From Multifurca ochricompacta (taxonomy: Eukaryota; Basidiomycota; Agaricomycetes; Russulales; Russulaceae): a DNA stretch of 53,965 nucleotides. The position numbers and the translations under genes were made by a program. Positions 31,019 to 41,134 of the stretch are shown here, piece after piece. Position 1 is the first letter of the stretch. Each line of letters opens with the position of its first letter. The DNA lies in assembly GCA_022496185.1 (NCBI GenBank), contig WTXG01000240.1:1-53965 (forward strand), read 5' to 3'. A model generated the notes under the pieces. The model was not told where the DNA came from. It made no database searches and saw only the letters and a program-made list of their open reading frames with translations.

Positions 31019-34000
31019 TTAACTGTCTCTGGGCGCTTCTGGATGTCGGTCATGAAACTCCGAGATAAGAACCGGAGCAAAGATATTCCCGGTCGGCTCC
31101 CACGAGTTGTCAGAGTCTGGGAAGCCTTTCCACTTGACTAGGTAATGTAGTTTGCGCCCTCGGCCTTTTCGCTGGGAGTCTAGAATCCGCTCCACTTCCC
31201 ATTCCGCTTCCCCATCGATTAATTCAGGGGGAGGTTTCGGGAAGTTTTCCCCATGTAGGGACGTCTCTCTATAGGGTGTCAGGAGTTTGGCATGGAAGAC
31301 TGGGTGAATTCTCCATGTGGATGGAAGCTCGAGTTCGTATGACACGTCTGACAGCTTCCTTGTTATCTTGAATGGTCCGTGACGTCGGGGCGCTAACTTG
31401 GCCGTGGGATGTGACATATGAATGTTCTTCCCTTCCAGCCAAACGAGGTCATTGGTCCGATAAGGTGTGAACTTCGAAGGCCTGTCCAATAGAGTTTTTT
31501 GCGCCTTGAGCAGGTTCTCATTGGCCGATTTCCTGACCTCCTTCCATTGGTCGATACGCTGCGCAGCTGATGGAACATTCGTGGTTTATTGGTCCAGGTC
31601 GTTCGCGGCGTCCATCCCATGATAAGTGAGAATGGCGGGGTTTTGGTGGTTCCATTGGGCCATGAGTTGTGTGCAAATTCTGCCATGGCCAGCCAATCAG
31701 CCCAATCGTCTTGTCGTCCGTTGCACCAGAATCGGAGGTACTGTTCTAGCCATTGGTTCGTTCTTTCTGACTGTCCATCGGTCTGTGGTGGTAGGCGGTT
31801 GAAATGTTTTGGGTGATGTCCAAGACCTTACAGAGTGCCTTGGCAAATGCGGAGGTGAAGCGTGGGTCGCGGTGGAAATGATCTTTTCTGGGAGGCCGTA
31901 ATGTCTGTAGACATGGTCCAAGTAAAGTTTGGCTACCCCCTCTGCTGTGATGGACTCGTTGCATGGTATAAACAATGCCGCTTTGGAGCAATCGTGGTCG
32001 GTGATAGTCAAGATGGAATCAAAGCCTCTAGAGGTGGGGAGCTTGACAATAAAATCCATTGCAATAGTCTGGAATGGTAGTGAGGCCGTTGGTGTGATCG
32101 GGAACAATGCCGGTGGGTGCGGGTGCGTGTTTACTTTATTGGCCTGACATTCCGCACATCCTTTGACATAGTCTTCTACATCCTTCTTCATGTTTGGCCA
32201 CCAGTAATCTCGTTTGGCCAAGGCATACGTGTTGGCAATGCCGGGGTGGCCTGCAGAGGGAAGGTCATGGTGAAAATGGATCACCCCCCTCTTAATGTTG
32301 TCGCCACCGGTGACAACGAGACGATCTCCGTCCTTCCACCAAAGGCCATCTATTTCCTTCAGGTTATGCGCGTCTGCCCAGGACTGGCAGAGTTGTTGGT
32401 TCATATTTTGTGATACTTGTGCCCATAGATCCATATCATGGAGACTGACGACTGCTGTATGCGCGAAGACCTCTTCGGGGAGTACGGTGATGTTCTCATT
32501 GTCTTCTTCACCTCCTTGTTGATCTGCCCTTCGTGATAGGGCATCTGCCCGGGTGTTACGACTTCCAGCAATATGTTTCAGTGTGAAGTTGTACTCCTCA
32601 AGTTCCAAGACTTCGCGGGCAACTCGTCGACTAATCTTATGGGGTTCTTTCCAATATAGCAGGTTGGAATGGTCAGTGTGAATGATGGTCTTATGAGGGG
32701 TTCCGGCTAGATATGGTCTCCAATGTCGTAGGGCCTTGACAATGGCGAGGAGCTCGCGATCCCAAATGTCATAGTTTCGTTCAGCCGATGAAAACGTCTC
32801 GGAGAAAAAGGCCACTGGGTGGAGCATCCCCGTGGTGTCCCTCTGATTCAATACTGCCCCAACGGCGAAGTGGGAAGCGTCAACCTCAAGTTCAAACGGT
32901 TTTGCTAGATCCGGTTGCAGGAGGACAGGTTCTGAGCCAACAATGTCTCGGATATGTTCAAATGCTTGTTGTTGCTCTTTTCCCCAGTGCCAGGGTACGT
33001 CCTTCTTTAACAATCCGTTAAGTGGTTGCGCGATTCCAGAGAATCCTCGTACGAAACGCCGATAGAAGTTGCAGAATCCTATAAAGGATCTGACTTCCTT
33101 GACACATGTGGGCGTGGGCCATTCCCGAATGCCCTGCACCTTTACCGGATCCATTCGTACGTGTCCACCTTCCAAGATGACCCCCAGGTACTCGACACTC
33201 CATTGTTCAAATGAGCATTTCGACGGTTTGAGATATAAGTCGTGTTTGTGTAGGATATCCAGCACCTGGTGGACTCGCTCCTGATGATGTGGGAGATCGT
33301 CGGTAGTCGCCACTAATATGTCGTCCATGTACACCACTACCTCACCAGTGAGAATAAGGTCGCGGAAAATGTGATTCATCATTGACTGGAAGGTGGCTGG
33401 CGAGTTGGTGAGACCGAAGAACATGACATTCGGCTCAAACAGGCCTTGATTAGTCTTAAAGGCTGCCTTGCACTGATCTCCCTCCTTGATTCGGACGTTG
33501 TTATACCCCCATCGGACATCCATCTTTGAGAAGAGTGACTTGTCCCTCATGGTGTCAATGAGCTCTGAAATAAGAGGCAGCGGATAGGCATTCTTTACAG
33601 TGTAGGCGTTTATGCGTCGGTAATCTTGTACGGGTCGGAGCTTGCCATCCTTCTTCTTGATGAAGAAGAAGGGCGAGGCATACTGCGACTTGGACGGACG
33701 GATGTACCCTTTTGCCAGTTGCTCCTCGAGAAACAGTGTCAACGCTTCCTGCTCTTGTTGAGACAAGGGGTAGATTTTACAATCTATTGCCTGCGGCGTC
33801 TCCGGCACAAAATCAATGGCATGGTCCCAGGGGCGTGCTGGTGGGAAGCGCTGTGACTCTTCCTCCAAGAACACCTTCCAATGTCGGTGGTAAGTGACAG
33901 GTACTACTTCTTCGAAGGTTTTCTCGGTTTGTCCTTGTACCGCTTTCTGGGCCAGTTCCGACGCTTTTGTGACATAGCAGCGTCCGGGATTCTCGTTTTC

Positions 34001-34576
34001 CGCTTCAGTGGTGTCACCGACCCTTGCATGTTGGGCCCGGTAATCGTATCCCAGAGATGTGATTAAGACCGGGTAGGAATCTTTATCCATAGTGGCATCC
34101 GTCCAGTTAATCTTTGGTTCAAATGCTGCCAGCCAGGGATATCCCAAAATGAGATCCTCGTCCCCTAGATTGGTGACTAGGAAACGAATGGCCTTTGTTC
34201 TTTCTCCCACTTGGACGTTGAGGTCCGTATAATGTGTAATCTTCCCTGCTCGATTGGCCATCCCATCAATGTTCCAAATGTTCTTTTCTTGGGGGAGTGC
34301 CAGCATTCCTAGCCCCATAGTCCTCACTAATCGTGGGCTGATGAAATTATCAGTAGCTCCTGAGTCAACCAGGATATCTCGATCGGCCGTCCTCTGTGTA
34401 GTTTCAAAATGTACTGGTATTTTCAAAGATTTGAAGCGACTAGTATACACAGAGGTTACATGGAGTGCTCGTGCCCAGGCCGATGGGGTAGAGCCGATCA
34501 AAAATCCTTTTTTGCAAATGCCTTCTCGACTAAGATGGCGCGCACTTCCTCGCTCTCTTTCATCATATTTGCCCAT
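31019..34576 (-). pseudogene. pol: Gypsy A pol: protease, RT, RNase H, integrase, chromodomain; three 1-bp breaks
   Basis: Open from 34576 to 31697 (959 codons). Order: protease (DILVDSGATDNFIS; LILGYPWLAAFEP), RT (catalytic YMDD codons at 33331-33320), RNase H (LEVDASHFAVGAVLNQ; HTDHSNLLYW), HHCC domain (HHDLPSAGHPG; CAECQANK), integrase core (AMDFIVKLPTS). Single missing bases near 31873, 31787 and 31582 then shift the frame across the rest of the core (RDPRFTSAFAKAL). The C-terminal domain at 31489-31019 ends in a chromodomain ([31 protein letters not shown]). An in-frame TAA appears next to the third break. Apart from these, catalytic residues look intact. Pol is in the -1 frame relative to gag, with a 79-nt overlap. 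Confidence 0.92.
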
Positions 34577-36006
34577 ATGTCCTGGGCCTTCTCCTCTTTA
34601 GTTCGTTTGTCTGCCGTAGGTGGGTTGCTGATGGGGTGACTTTGGGTAGTGGTAGCTTCAGCAACGCGTGCTCCTCTCTTTGGACAGTCTCGAGACATGT
34701 GTCCTTGTGCTTTACAGCGGAAGCACCGACCCTCCTTCATCAACGTCTGACGCTCATCCTCTGTGAGCGTTGCCCTCGCCCGGGTCCTATCTGCCGAGGT
34801 ATCCATGGCGTTTGGATCTCTCTGATGATGCACAGGTTTGACGCCGAAGGCCGCTTTCCACTGGTCTCGGGTTTTTCCTTTTTTGGTGTCAACCCCAAAG
34901 CGTGTTTGGAAGTCAAGGTAGTCCTGCTGCTGTCGTCGAGCAGCATCCACCCAGGAATCCCAATCGTTTGGGTGATGAAACTGTATGATGTTCTTCACCA
35001 AGGGGTTCGGTAACCCTTGGGAGAAGAGGTCCAACGTGGCCTCTTCGTCGGTGTCATACCCGGCTCTATTGGCCAGGCTTCTGAATTTGGCGACATAAGC
35101 ATCAAGGTCTCCCTTGTCCATCTTCAGAGACTTTAGTTCTCGGGCTGCCTTCTGTTTGGCTTGCCCATCAGTAAATGCATCTTTGAACCTCTGGGCGATT
35201 GTTTCCCAAAGGCCTTCACTTGTGGTTCGTCATCCACTCTCGATTTGTTCATTCAGCCACTCCAGCTGCTCCATCGTCCAGTCATCTACGGCCTCTCCTC
35301 GGATAAGAGAGAGAAAGAGGTTAGCCCGCTGGAACGGGTTAATGATCTGGGCAACGTCGTGATTGAAGTTTTTGAAGGTAGTGAACTCCAACATAAACTT
35401 CTTGCTTTGTGAACGATCCCCTGTGAATGTCTGGGGTAGTACGCCTGACAACCGTCCCGAGGGTGGAGGAATATTTGGTGGTGCCATGACTGGTGGTGGG
35501 GGCGGAGGAGCTGGGTCGGGGAGTTGGGCGGCAATGGTGGACATAGTTTGGTAAAACGGGGTAACTGTGTTGGTAGACTGTATGGATATCTGGGGAGTTG
35601 TCAAAGCAGGGGCTCTGATCGTGACAACTGTGGGTGCAACCAGAGACGTAGTCGCTGCTAATGCCAGTGCTTCTTCACTGTTTTCTTCTACGTACTCTTC
35701 TGGTTCAGAGTCCGTAACGATAGCCGGGGGATTCTCTCTCCACGGCCCTAGTCCAAATTCTGGTGGTGCAGGTCCTGTAGTGACCCAAGAGTGTCGGCTT
35801 TCCGAATATCGGATACGATACCAAACTCTCTTCTCGTCGTCGTATTCTACCGGTTGGTATCTTCCGTCGTGATAGACGTAGTATCCAAACTCGGATTCAA
35901 AATCTTTCCAGGCGGCAGAGCCAAGTACTTGTTGTGAAAGATTATTCTCGTCTCTGCGTTCGATGAGTTCTTCTTTAAAGAGGGTCTGACTGCGGCTGGA
36001 AGCCAC
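34498..36006 (-). pseudogene. gag: Gypsy A gag, one in-frame TGA
   Basis: ATG 36006 (MASSRSQTLFKEELI) to TGA 34498, about 500 codons, with an internal TGA at 35232-35230. N-terminal domain (FGYYVYHDGRYQPVEY), a Thr/Ala/Pro linker with a run of seven prolines, the capsid (FTGDRSQSKKFMLEF; INPFQRANLFLSLIRG; GDLDAYVAKFRSLANRAGY) and one CCHC knuckle (CFRCKAQGHMSRDC). The related A1 copy reads cysteine around the TGA position, so the stop is a point change. The C-terminus overlaps pol at the slippery site. Confidence 0.9.
34507..34513 (-). promoter_or_regulatory. -1 ribosomal frameshift heptamer A AAA AAG at gag-pol
   Basis: In the gag frame the codons are GCA AAA AAG, a canonical X XXY YYZ heptamer, four codons before the gag stop. 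A -1 slip leads exactly into the pol frame (KKGFLIGSTPSAWARAL). The decayed A1 copy has AAAGAAG at 2498-2504. Confidence 0.85.
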
Positions 36007-36012
36007 GTTGAG

Positions 36013-36023
36013 AGACTTGACTT
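36013..36023 (-). promoter_or_regulatory. Self-primer binding site of gypsy A
   Basis: AGACTTGACTT, two bases from the 5' LTR. It pairs with the predicted transcript start AGACTCGACTT with one G:U-type position; A1 keeps the exact match (15949-15959). Confidence 0.75.
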
Positions 36024-36025
36024 GA

Positions 36026-36608
36026 TGTTACGTCCGGTGCGGGACGTTCCACACGACTTGTGTGACAGCGTTCGTTCGTAGTTAGATAAGGGATCAATGG
36101 GACCCCTTGGAGTTTAGACGGGAAGAGTCAAAGTCGACAAGGCTGTACTTGAAGACGATGTTAAGCGGAAAGTACCAGAAGTACTGAGACAGTCAAGTCA
36201 AGCGTTCAAAGGGATGTCCAGAAGACAAGCACCGATGTATTCAATAAGTCGAGTCTGAAGTCTACAGTGTAGTTACAGCGGACTTATATACGTAAATCTG
36301 GTGGGCGTCTATAGATAAGATAGCCGAGTCAGGTGGGCCCAAATATATGAAAGCGGATGGCATAAAGCCTTGCTTCTGATAGGGTACTAAGTAAGTGTCC
36401 GATCCTAAGATAAGAAGATAAAGAGATAAGAAGGCAAACATGAACAAGCAACGCATCAACAGACGTAAGCTGGGTCACGGGGACGGAAGGAGAGCATGTG
36501 ATGGATCCCAGGACGGGGATGTGATCAAGAAATGTAACTCGGGCAGTAACAAGGGATTCACATTGGGGAGAGTAAAGAAAATGGGGTTGCTCGGCAGGGG
36601 TCGTAACA
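36026..36608 (-). repeat. 5' LTR of gypsy A with promoter
   Basis: 583 bp. On the minus strand TATATAAG (36290-36283) lies about 34 nt upstream of AGACTCGACTT (36256-36246), the predicted transcription start and self-primer. Confidence 0.95.
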
Positions 36609-36999
36609 TGCCACAAGTTACTGAGGTTCAAAGGCTCTTTAAGTTGTGACTTAAAGAGTTCAAGGGATTTCACAGTGAGTCTCTGAACACCTGTATTGAA
36701 CACAGGAGAACAGACTTAAGGTCTGTTCCCTTTAGTTGGGCAGGCTTAAATACATGATGTGGGAGCTATTTAGGAAAGAGTCTAGCCAGTGGTAAGGACA
36801 AGTAAATAGTAAATGAGATCATAGCTGCATCACAGATGATATCATAGATAGGTATACTTGCATCATAGAGAAGGTAAATATGGGGGCTAGATCTCATACA
36901 GAGGGGGTTGAACCCTTCTGTAATCAGATGATCAGTAGATAGCTCATTGGGTGGTTTAAGAAAGAAAAACAAGGACAGACAAAGGATAGAAATGTTACA
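36609..36999 (-). repeat. 3' LTR of gypsy D, right piece
   Basis: TSD copy TGCCA (36609-36613), then the remaining 386 bp to GAAATGTTACA. Contains start motif complement AGAACAGACTT at 36707-36717. A purine tract (minus strand, AATGGGGGTGA) adjoins at 37000-37010. Confidence 0.94.
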
Positions 37000-37216
37000 T
37001 CACCCCCATTGTAGGCATTGCTTGACCTCAAGCAACTCAGTCAGTCATCCAAGGTGAGGTCAACAACACAAGGAGGTGGACAGCGTTGACAAGGGTGACT
37101 GGGTAGTTGGCTGCTTCCTGGTCCTCCAGCTCCAAGGACAGCATGTAATTCTGGATGGGGGGCATACCTGATGGCATGCATGGAGCTGATGTGATGATCA
37201 GGGGCATAGGCAAAGG

Positions 37217-38694
37217 TAGTGAATAGCAGGGGTAACCCCTGGGTATCTTCATTCGTACCCGTACCCGTACCCGTACCCGTCGCTACGGGTACGGGTAACC
37301 CGCGGGTTACCCGCGGGTCACCTGCGGGTTGTGTGTGTTAAACGCGTGCAAGTTTTTTACTTGCATCGCGCATTTCGGATATCCGGCCCGGGCCATCCCG
37401 GACCAAGGAGATACACAACACGTTCATTTATGGCTGCTTAAGATCCCTCAATGACTCTTGTTTTATGCTCAGAAGATTAAGATAATTCATTATTCCATTT
37501 TTATTTTATTATTCTGGTCTCAATTTTATACAAGCACAACTAAAATCCACCCCAATATACAGAGATGATTAGATAGGATGTAATAGAACATTGATGAAAA
37601 ACCTGTCAGATAACCACACAGAATGCAAAATAAATTGATGGGTGCATAGTTAATGATAGGGGGAACCCCTCTATATTTGTTTTGATACCCAGGTTACCCA
37701 TAAAATGAAACGCGTGCAAGTTCTTTGGTTGCATCGCGCATTTCGGACAATCGGCCCGGACCATCCCGGTCTGGGAGATACGCACTTGGATACAATGCGT
37801 TCATTTGTGGCTACTCAGGATCCCTCAATAATTGCTGATTTATGTTCAGAAGATTAATTTGATTCTTTATTTACATTCTTATTTTATTTTATTTTGTGGA
37901 ACAGGCATGGTGCAGGCTTGTACTTTAGATACTACTTTACTACTATCTTATCTCACCTTGTTCTATGTACTATATCAGCTACTAGATTAAACGAACGCGT
38001 TATCTCGTTATCTCGTTTAATGATGTGATTTGATCATATGTCAGATCTTAGATGTATATTCTATGTATCTAATTAATTTGTGAACGCGTTTCTGTTGTGT
38101 TATCTATGCGTGATCACAATCATGTCAGACCAATGGAAAATCGCAGCCGCGATTGTTAAGTCAACCTTCCTTAATAGGAAGGAGATCAGACCAATATGCT
38201 GGTCCAATGTAGTCGCTGCCCTAAGCAGCCTGTAGATACATGCGGGCCTTGTTTCAGTAAAGTAATTTGATAATTAGATTATAGAATAGTCTAAAGTAGT
38301 CTAGAGTGTATTTTAGATAGTGCCAGACCGGCAGAATTGATCGCGCATTAATAAAACAGTTGCATCAGGATTTTCAAGAGAGTGGATCACTGATAACACT
38401 TTTATTTTACATCGCACCGTTGATCTGCTTTGATATTTCATAGGATAACACTAGAACATATTTACTAAAACCCTGTAGCATACATCAAATAAAATATAGT
38501 CATTTGTTTGCTACAAATGTATTTTATCATTAAATTTCTGCTGATCTTGTCAATGACTGATGGCCACTTATACCCGCCAAACCCGCTGCACGGGTACGGG
38601 TTTCTGGCGGGTTGGGAGTTGTATACCCATACCCGTACCCGTCAAAACCCACGGCACTTACCCGCGCGGGTATGAAAACCCTTGCTGATCTCTA
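37217..38694. mobile_element. Non-autonomous hAT-like element with ACCCGT subterminal repeats
   Basis: 1478 bp flanked by the 8-bp TSD GGCAAAGG (37209-37216, 38695-38702). Ends TAGTGAATAGCAGGGG and (inverted) TAGAGATCAGCAAGGG match at 12 of 16 positions and begin TAG, as in Ac-type hAT elements. Both ends are packed with ACCCGT/ACGGGT and ACCCGCGGGT motifs, resembling transposase-binding subterminal repeats. The AT-rich middle has no coding frame. An internal unit of about 175 bp (37340-37515) recurs at 37708-37885. An 8-bp TSD is typical of hAT. Confidence 0.82.
37340..37885 (+). repeat. Internal direct duplication in the hAT-like element
   Basis: Two copies of about 175 bp (37340-37515, 37708-37885) start AAACGCGTGCAAGTT and share CATCGCGCATTTCGG, GATCCCTCAAT and CAGAAGATTAA. 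They are clearly diverged, so the duplication is old or was shared by the family. Confidence 0.8.
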
Positions 38695-39793
38695 GGCAAA
38701 GGTGAGATGAGGGAAGAGATGGTAATAAACATCCCCACAGGACAGGGCATGTATAGTTGTCTGCATGTGTTGGGTGCTTCTATCCACTTGATGACACCAG
38801 TGTGCTTCCATGTAGTGTGCTTCTTCCAGATACCTAGTGGCATAATGGAAGTGGGTCACTTCAGCCCAGGCTCCTGGATCATTCATATCATCCAGGGCAA
38901 TGTCAACTAGAGCAGTGTAGGTTTGATTGGCATCAAAGAGGTGCTGTTGGAACTGAGAGAGAACTGGGTTGGGGCCATGGTCGAAGCAAAAGGATGGTTG
39001 GACATGAAGCAGAAGGTACATTACTGGTTGGTTGGCCCCCATGGTAACAGCAATTCTAGGCACCTCTCTATCATACTCATAAGCAACCCACCAAGCAATG
39101 TTTGTGCGTCCTGCATAGTCAGTGATGCGGTGTTCAAGGTAGTTTGCTGAATGGGGGTGGTTGTGTTGGAAGGGTGGTCCAGGTGGGTCATATAGGTCGG
39201 CTAAGTCATTACCCTCTTCTACTTCTCTTTGTGTCTGAGTGATAATGTCTGTTGCTGGTAGTGGGTCAGGATCAGGTGAAGTTGGGCAGTAAATAAATGC
39301 AGGGTCATCAGGTGGGGGGGGGGGGGCAGAAGCTCCCAACTGTGCTCTGGCCTCCTGGAGCAGAGCTAGGGCTCTAGCACAAATTTCCTGGCCCAAGGCT
39401 TGATTCTGTGTGGTTAGTGTCATTGCTCGAGTGATATTAATGGCAGGGTCGTCTGTCATGGTGAAGGGGCTAGAAGAGGGTGGAGGATAATGAGCTGGTG
39501 ATGGTACTGGAGTGGGGGGAATGGTTGGGGCATCCAGTGGTCATTGTAATGCTGCCTTTGTTGCTGCATCTTGGATTGCTGCCTGAGTAGCTTCAAAGAT
39601 GGCAGGGTTAATGATGGGAATAGGTGAGTGGCGAGAGGTAGACATTCTGGGTGATGATCGAATGAGCTGTCTGGATCAAGTGATGCAAGTGGTTTGTTTG
39701 ATGCATGCCAGGGCGATAGAAGTATGTGGGGGTGAAAGAGAGTGGTTCTGATGTTGGTTGGGGAATAAAAGGAAAAGTGAAATCACCCCCTTC

Positions 39794-41134
39794 TCAAGGG
39801 TGGTGCTGACCCTGGCACCTAGATAGCAAGTTGTTGTATTGTTTTACTAAGTCTGGGGCATGGCAGTCATGTTCATTTACCCAGGAATTGTCACTTGTGG
39901 GATATCCTTTCCAGCTAACCAGATATTGAAGCTTCTTAGAGTGTCCATGATGTTGGTGGTTTAAAATTGCATCAACTTCATATTCTTCTTCCATGTTGAT
40001 GATGTCAGGTGGTGGTCTCAAGTAATTTGGACCATGTGCCAATGTTTCCTGATAAGGGGTGAGCAAATCTATGTGGAAGACATCATGTATTTTCATGTGG
40101 GGAGGCAAAGAGAGGCAATAGACAACAGGAGAGATGTGGGCTGTGATTTTGAAGGGGCCGTAATGCCGGGGGGCCAGTTTGATGGAGGGAAAATGTGTCT
40201 TGAGGTGTCTGCCTTCAAGCCACACCTGGGTGCTGACCTCAAGGTTCAGCAGGCAGGATAGGTCTGTTGGGGACCGGAGTGCATTTTCAGTGTGTGTGTG
40301 GGCAGTTTGAAGACTATGTAAGTGGTCGTCTAAACGGGGGACACCTGTCTCCATTGCTTGAGCCTTCCAATCTAATGATATGCCATGAATTAGGGTGTGT
40401 GGTGTTAATTTAGTGCGATCATGTGTCCAGGAGTTATGCATGTATTTGGCTAGTGGGAGATATTCAGGCCAGCAGTGCTGATCGTCTCCAAGCCAGAGAC
40501 GGAGGTACTGCTTGAGCCATAGATTCATATGCTTGCTAGCACCATCGGTTTGAGGGTGAAAGGCTGTTGATAAATTTTGCTGAATGCATAGGGTTTTAGT
40601 GAGCGCATGTGAAAAATGGGAGGTAAAACATGGATTGCGATCTGAAATGATCTGTTGTGGGAGACCAAAGAGTGGAAATATATGTTGGTAATACAATGTT
40701 GCAACTCCCTCACCCGTGATGTCTTTGGTGCAGGGAATGAATTTAGCTGCTTTAGAGCAGCCCTGATCAACAATTGTAAGTACCACATCATAACGTCCTG
40801 CTGGGGGGAGATCTGTGATGAGATCCATAGCAACATATTGGAACGGTCCAGCTGATGCTGGGACATTGATCGGATAGAGTGGTGCCTTTTTTGACAGCTT
40901 TGGCTTGTTTTCCTGGCACTTCGCACAGCTGCATACATATTCTTGTACGAATTCTTGTAAACCCGGCCCTTCATAATCTTGTTGAACCTTCCTAGTAGTC
41001 TTATCTATACCTGGGTGTCCTGTGAGGATGTGATCATGATGTTGTTGTAGGACTTCATGCTGCTCCGGTAGGGTTTTGGGGAATGGGAGTTTGGCTGTGC
41101 ACATCACTTTTGCAAATAATGTGGCTGGTAGCAT
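39794..41134 (-). CDS. pol: Gypsy D integrase and chromodomain region of pol (open frame)
   Basis: 446 open codons ending at 39794. HHCC zinc domain (HDHILTGHPGIDKT; CAKCQENK), integrase core (AMDLITDLPPAGRY; SDRNPCFTSHF; FHPQTDGASKHMNLW, where Lys replaces the catalytic Glu of the usual SE/NE motif), C-terminal domain (VWLEGRHLKTHFPSIKLAPRHYG) and chromodomain (EEYEVDAILNHQ; LQYLVSWKGYP; SDNSWV). This is the distal part of a longer pol broken upstream, so it is not an independent gene. Bases 39646-39793 are a short untranslated gap before ORF3. Confidence 0.88.
   Translation of the reverse strand: MLPATLFAKVMCTAKLPFPKTLPEQHEVLQQHHDHILTGHPGIDKTTRKVQQDYEGPGLQEFVQEYVCSCAKCQENKPKLSKKAPLYPINVPASAGPFQYVAMDLITDLPPAGRYDVVLTIVDQGCSKAAKFIPCTKDITGEGVATLYYQHIFPLFGLPQQIISDRNPCFTSHFSHALTKTLCIQQNLSTAFHPQTDGASKHMNLWLKQYLRLWLGDDQHCWPEYLPLAKYMHNSWTHDRTKLTPHTLIHGISLDWKAQAMETGVPRLDDHLHSLQTAHTHTENALRSPTDLSCLLNLEVSTQVWLEGRHLKTHFPSIKLAPRHYGPFKITAHISPVVYCLSLPPHMKIHDVFHIDLLTPYQETLAHGPNYLRPPPDIINMEEEYEVDAILNHQHHGHSKKLQYLVSWKGYPTSDNSWVNEHDCHAPDLVKQYNNLLSRCQGQHHP

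Larger units (their letters stand above)
29133..36608 (-). mobile_element. Young full-length Ty3/gypsy chromovirus A, TSD TGCCA
   Basis: 7476 bp; LTRs 582 bp (29133-29714) and 583 bp (36026-36608) differing at roughly eight places by eye, mostly CpG-type changes. TSD TGCCA (29128-29132, 36609-36613) lies in the gypsy D LTR. CpG-rich throughout. Coding parts: gag (one TGA), pol joined by a -1 slippery site, and ORF3. Pol and ORF3 are broken only by single-base indels. The likeliest recently active element in the window. Confidence 0.96.
37035..39645 (-). pseudogene. ORF3 of gypsy D, split by a hAT-like insertion
   Basis: ATG 39645 to TGA 37035. After removal of the insertion and one TSD copy the frame is exactly 375 codons, with one TGA near 39541 where gypsy B has arginine. 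Homologous along its length to ORF3 of gypsy B: similar N-terminus (MSTSRHSPIP versus MTTSRHTPIH), a helical Gln/Ala segment, YLEHRITDYAGRTNIAWW, VTMGANQPVMYL, DPGAWAEV, GDVYYHLFPHLTFAY, YAPHPELHAVL and an acidic end. The family is unknown to me. Conservation of length, frame and blocks against a diverged relative argues for a real protein. Confidence 0.8.

Noticed and set aside
37254..37320. ACCCGT repeats as an interstitial telomere
   Set aside because: The unit is not a fungal telomere repeat (TTAGGG type), it occurs in both orientations at both ends of one element, and that element has an 8-bp TSD.
37230..38690. hAT-like element starting at CAGGGG/CAAGGG
   Set aside because: Those borders give no matching 8-bp flanks; starting 10 bp further out gives GGCAAAGG on both sides.
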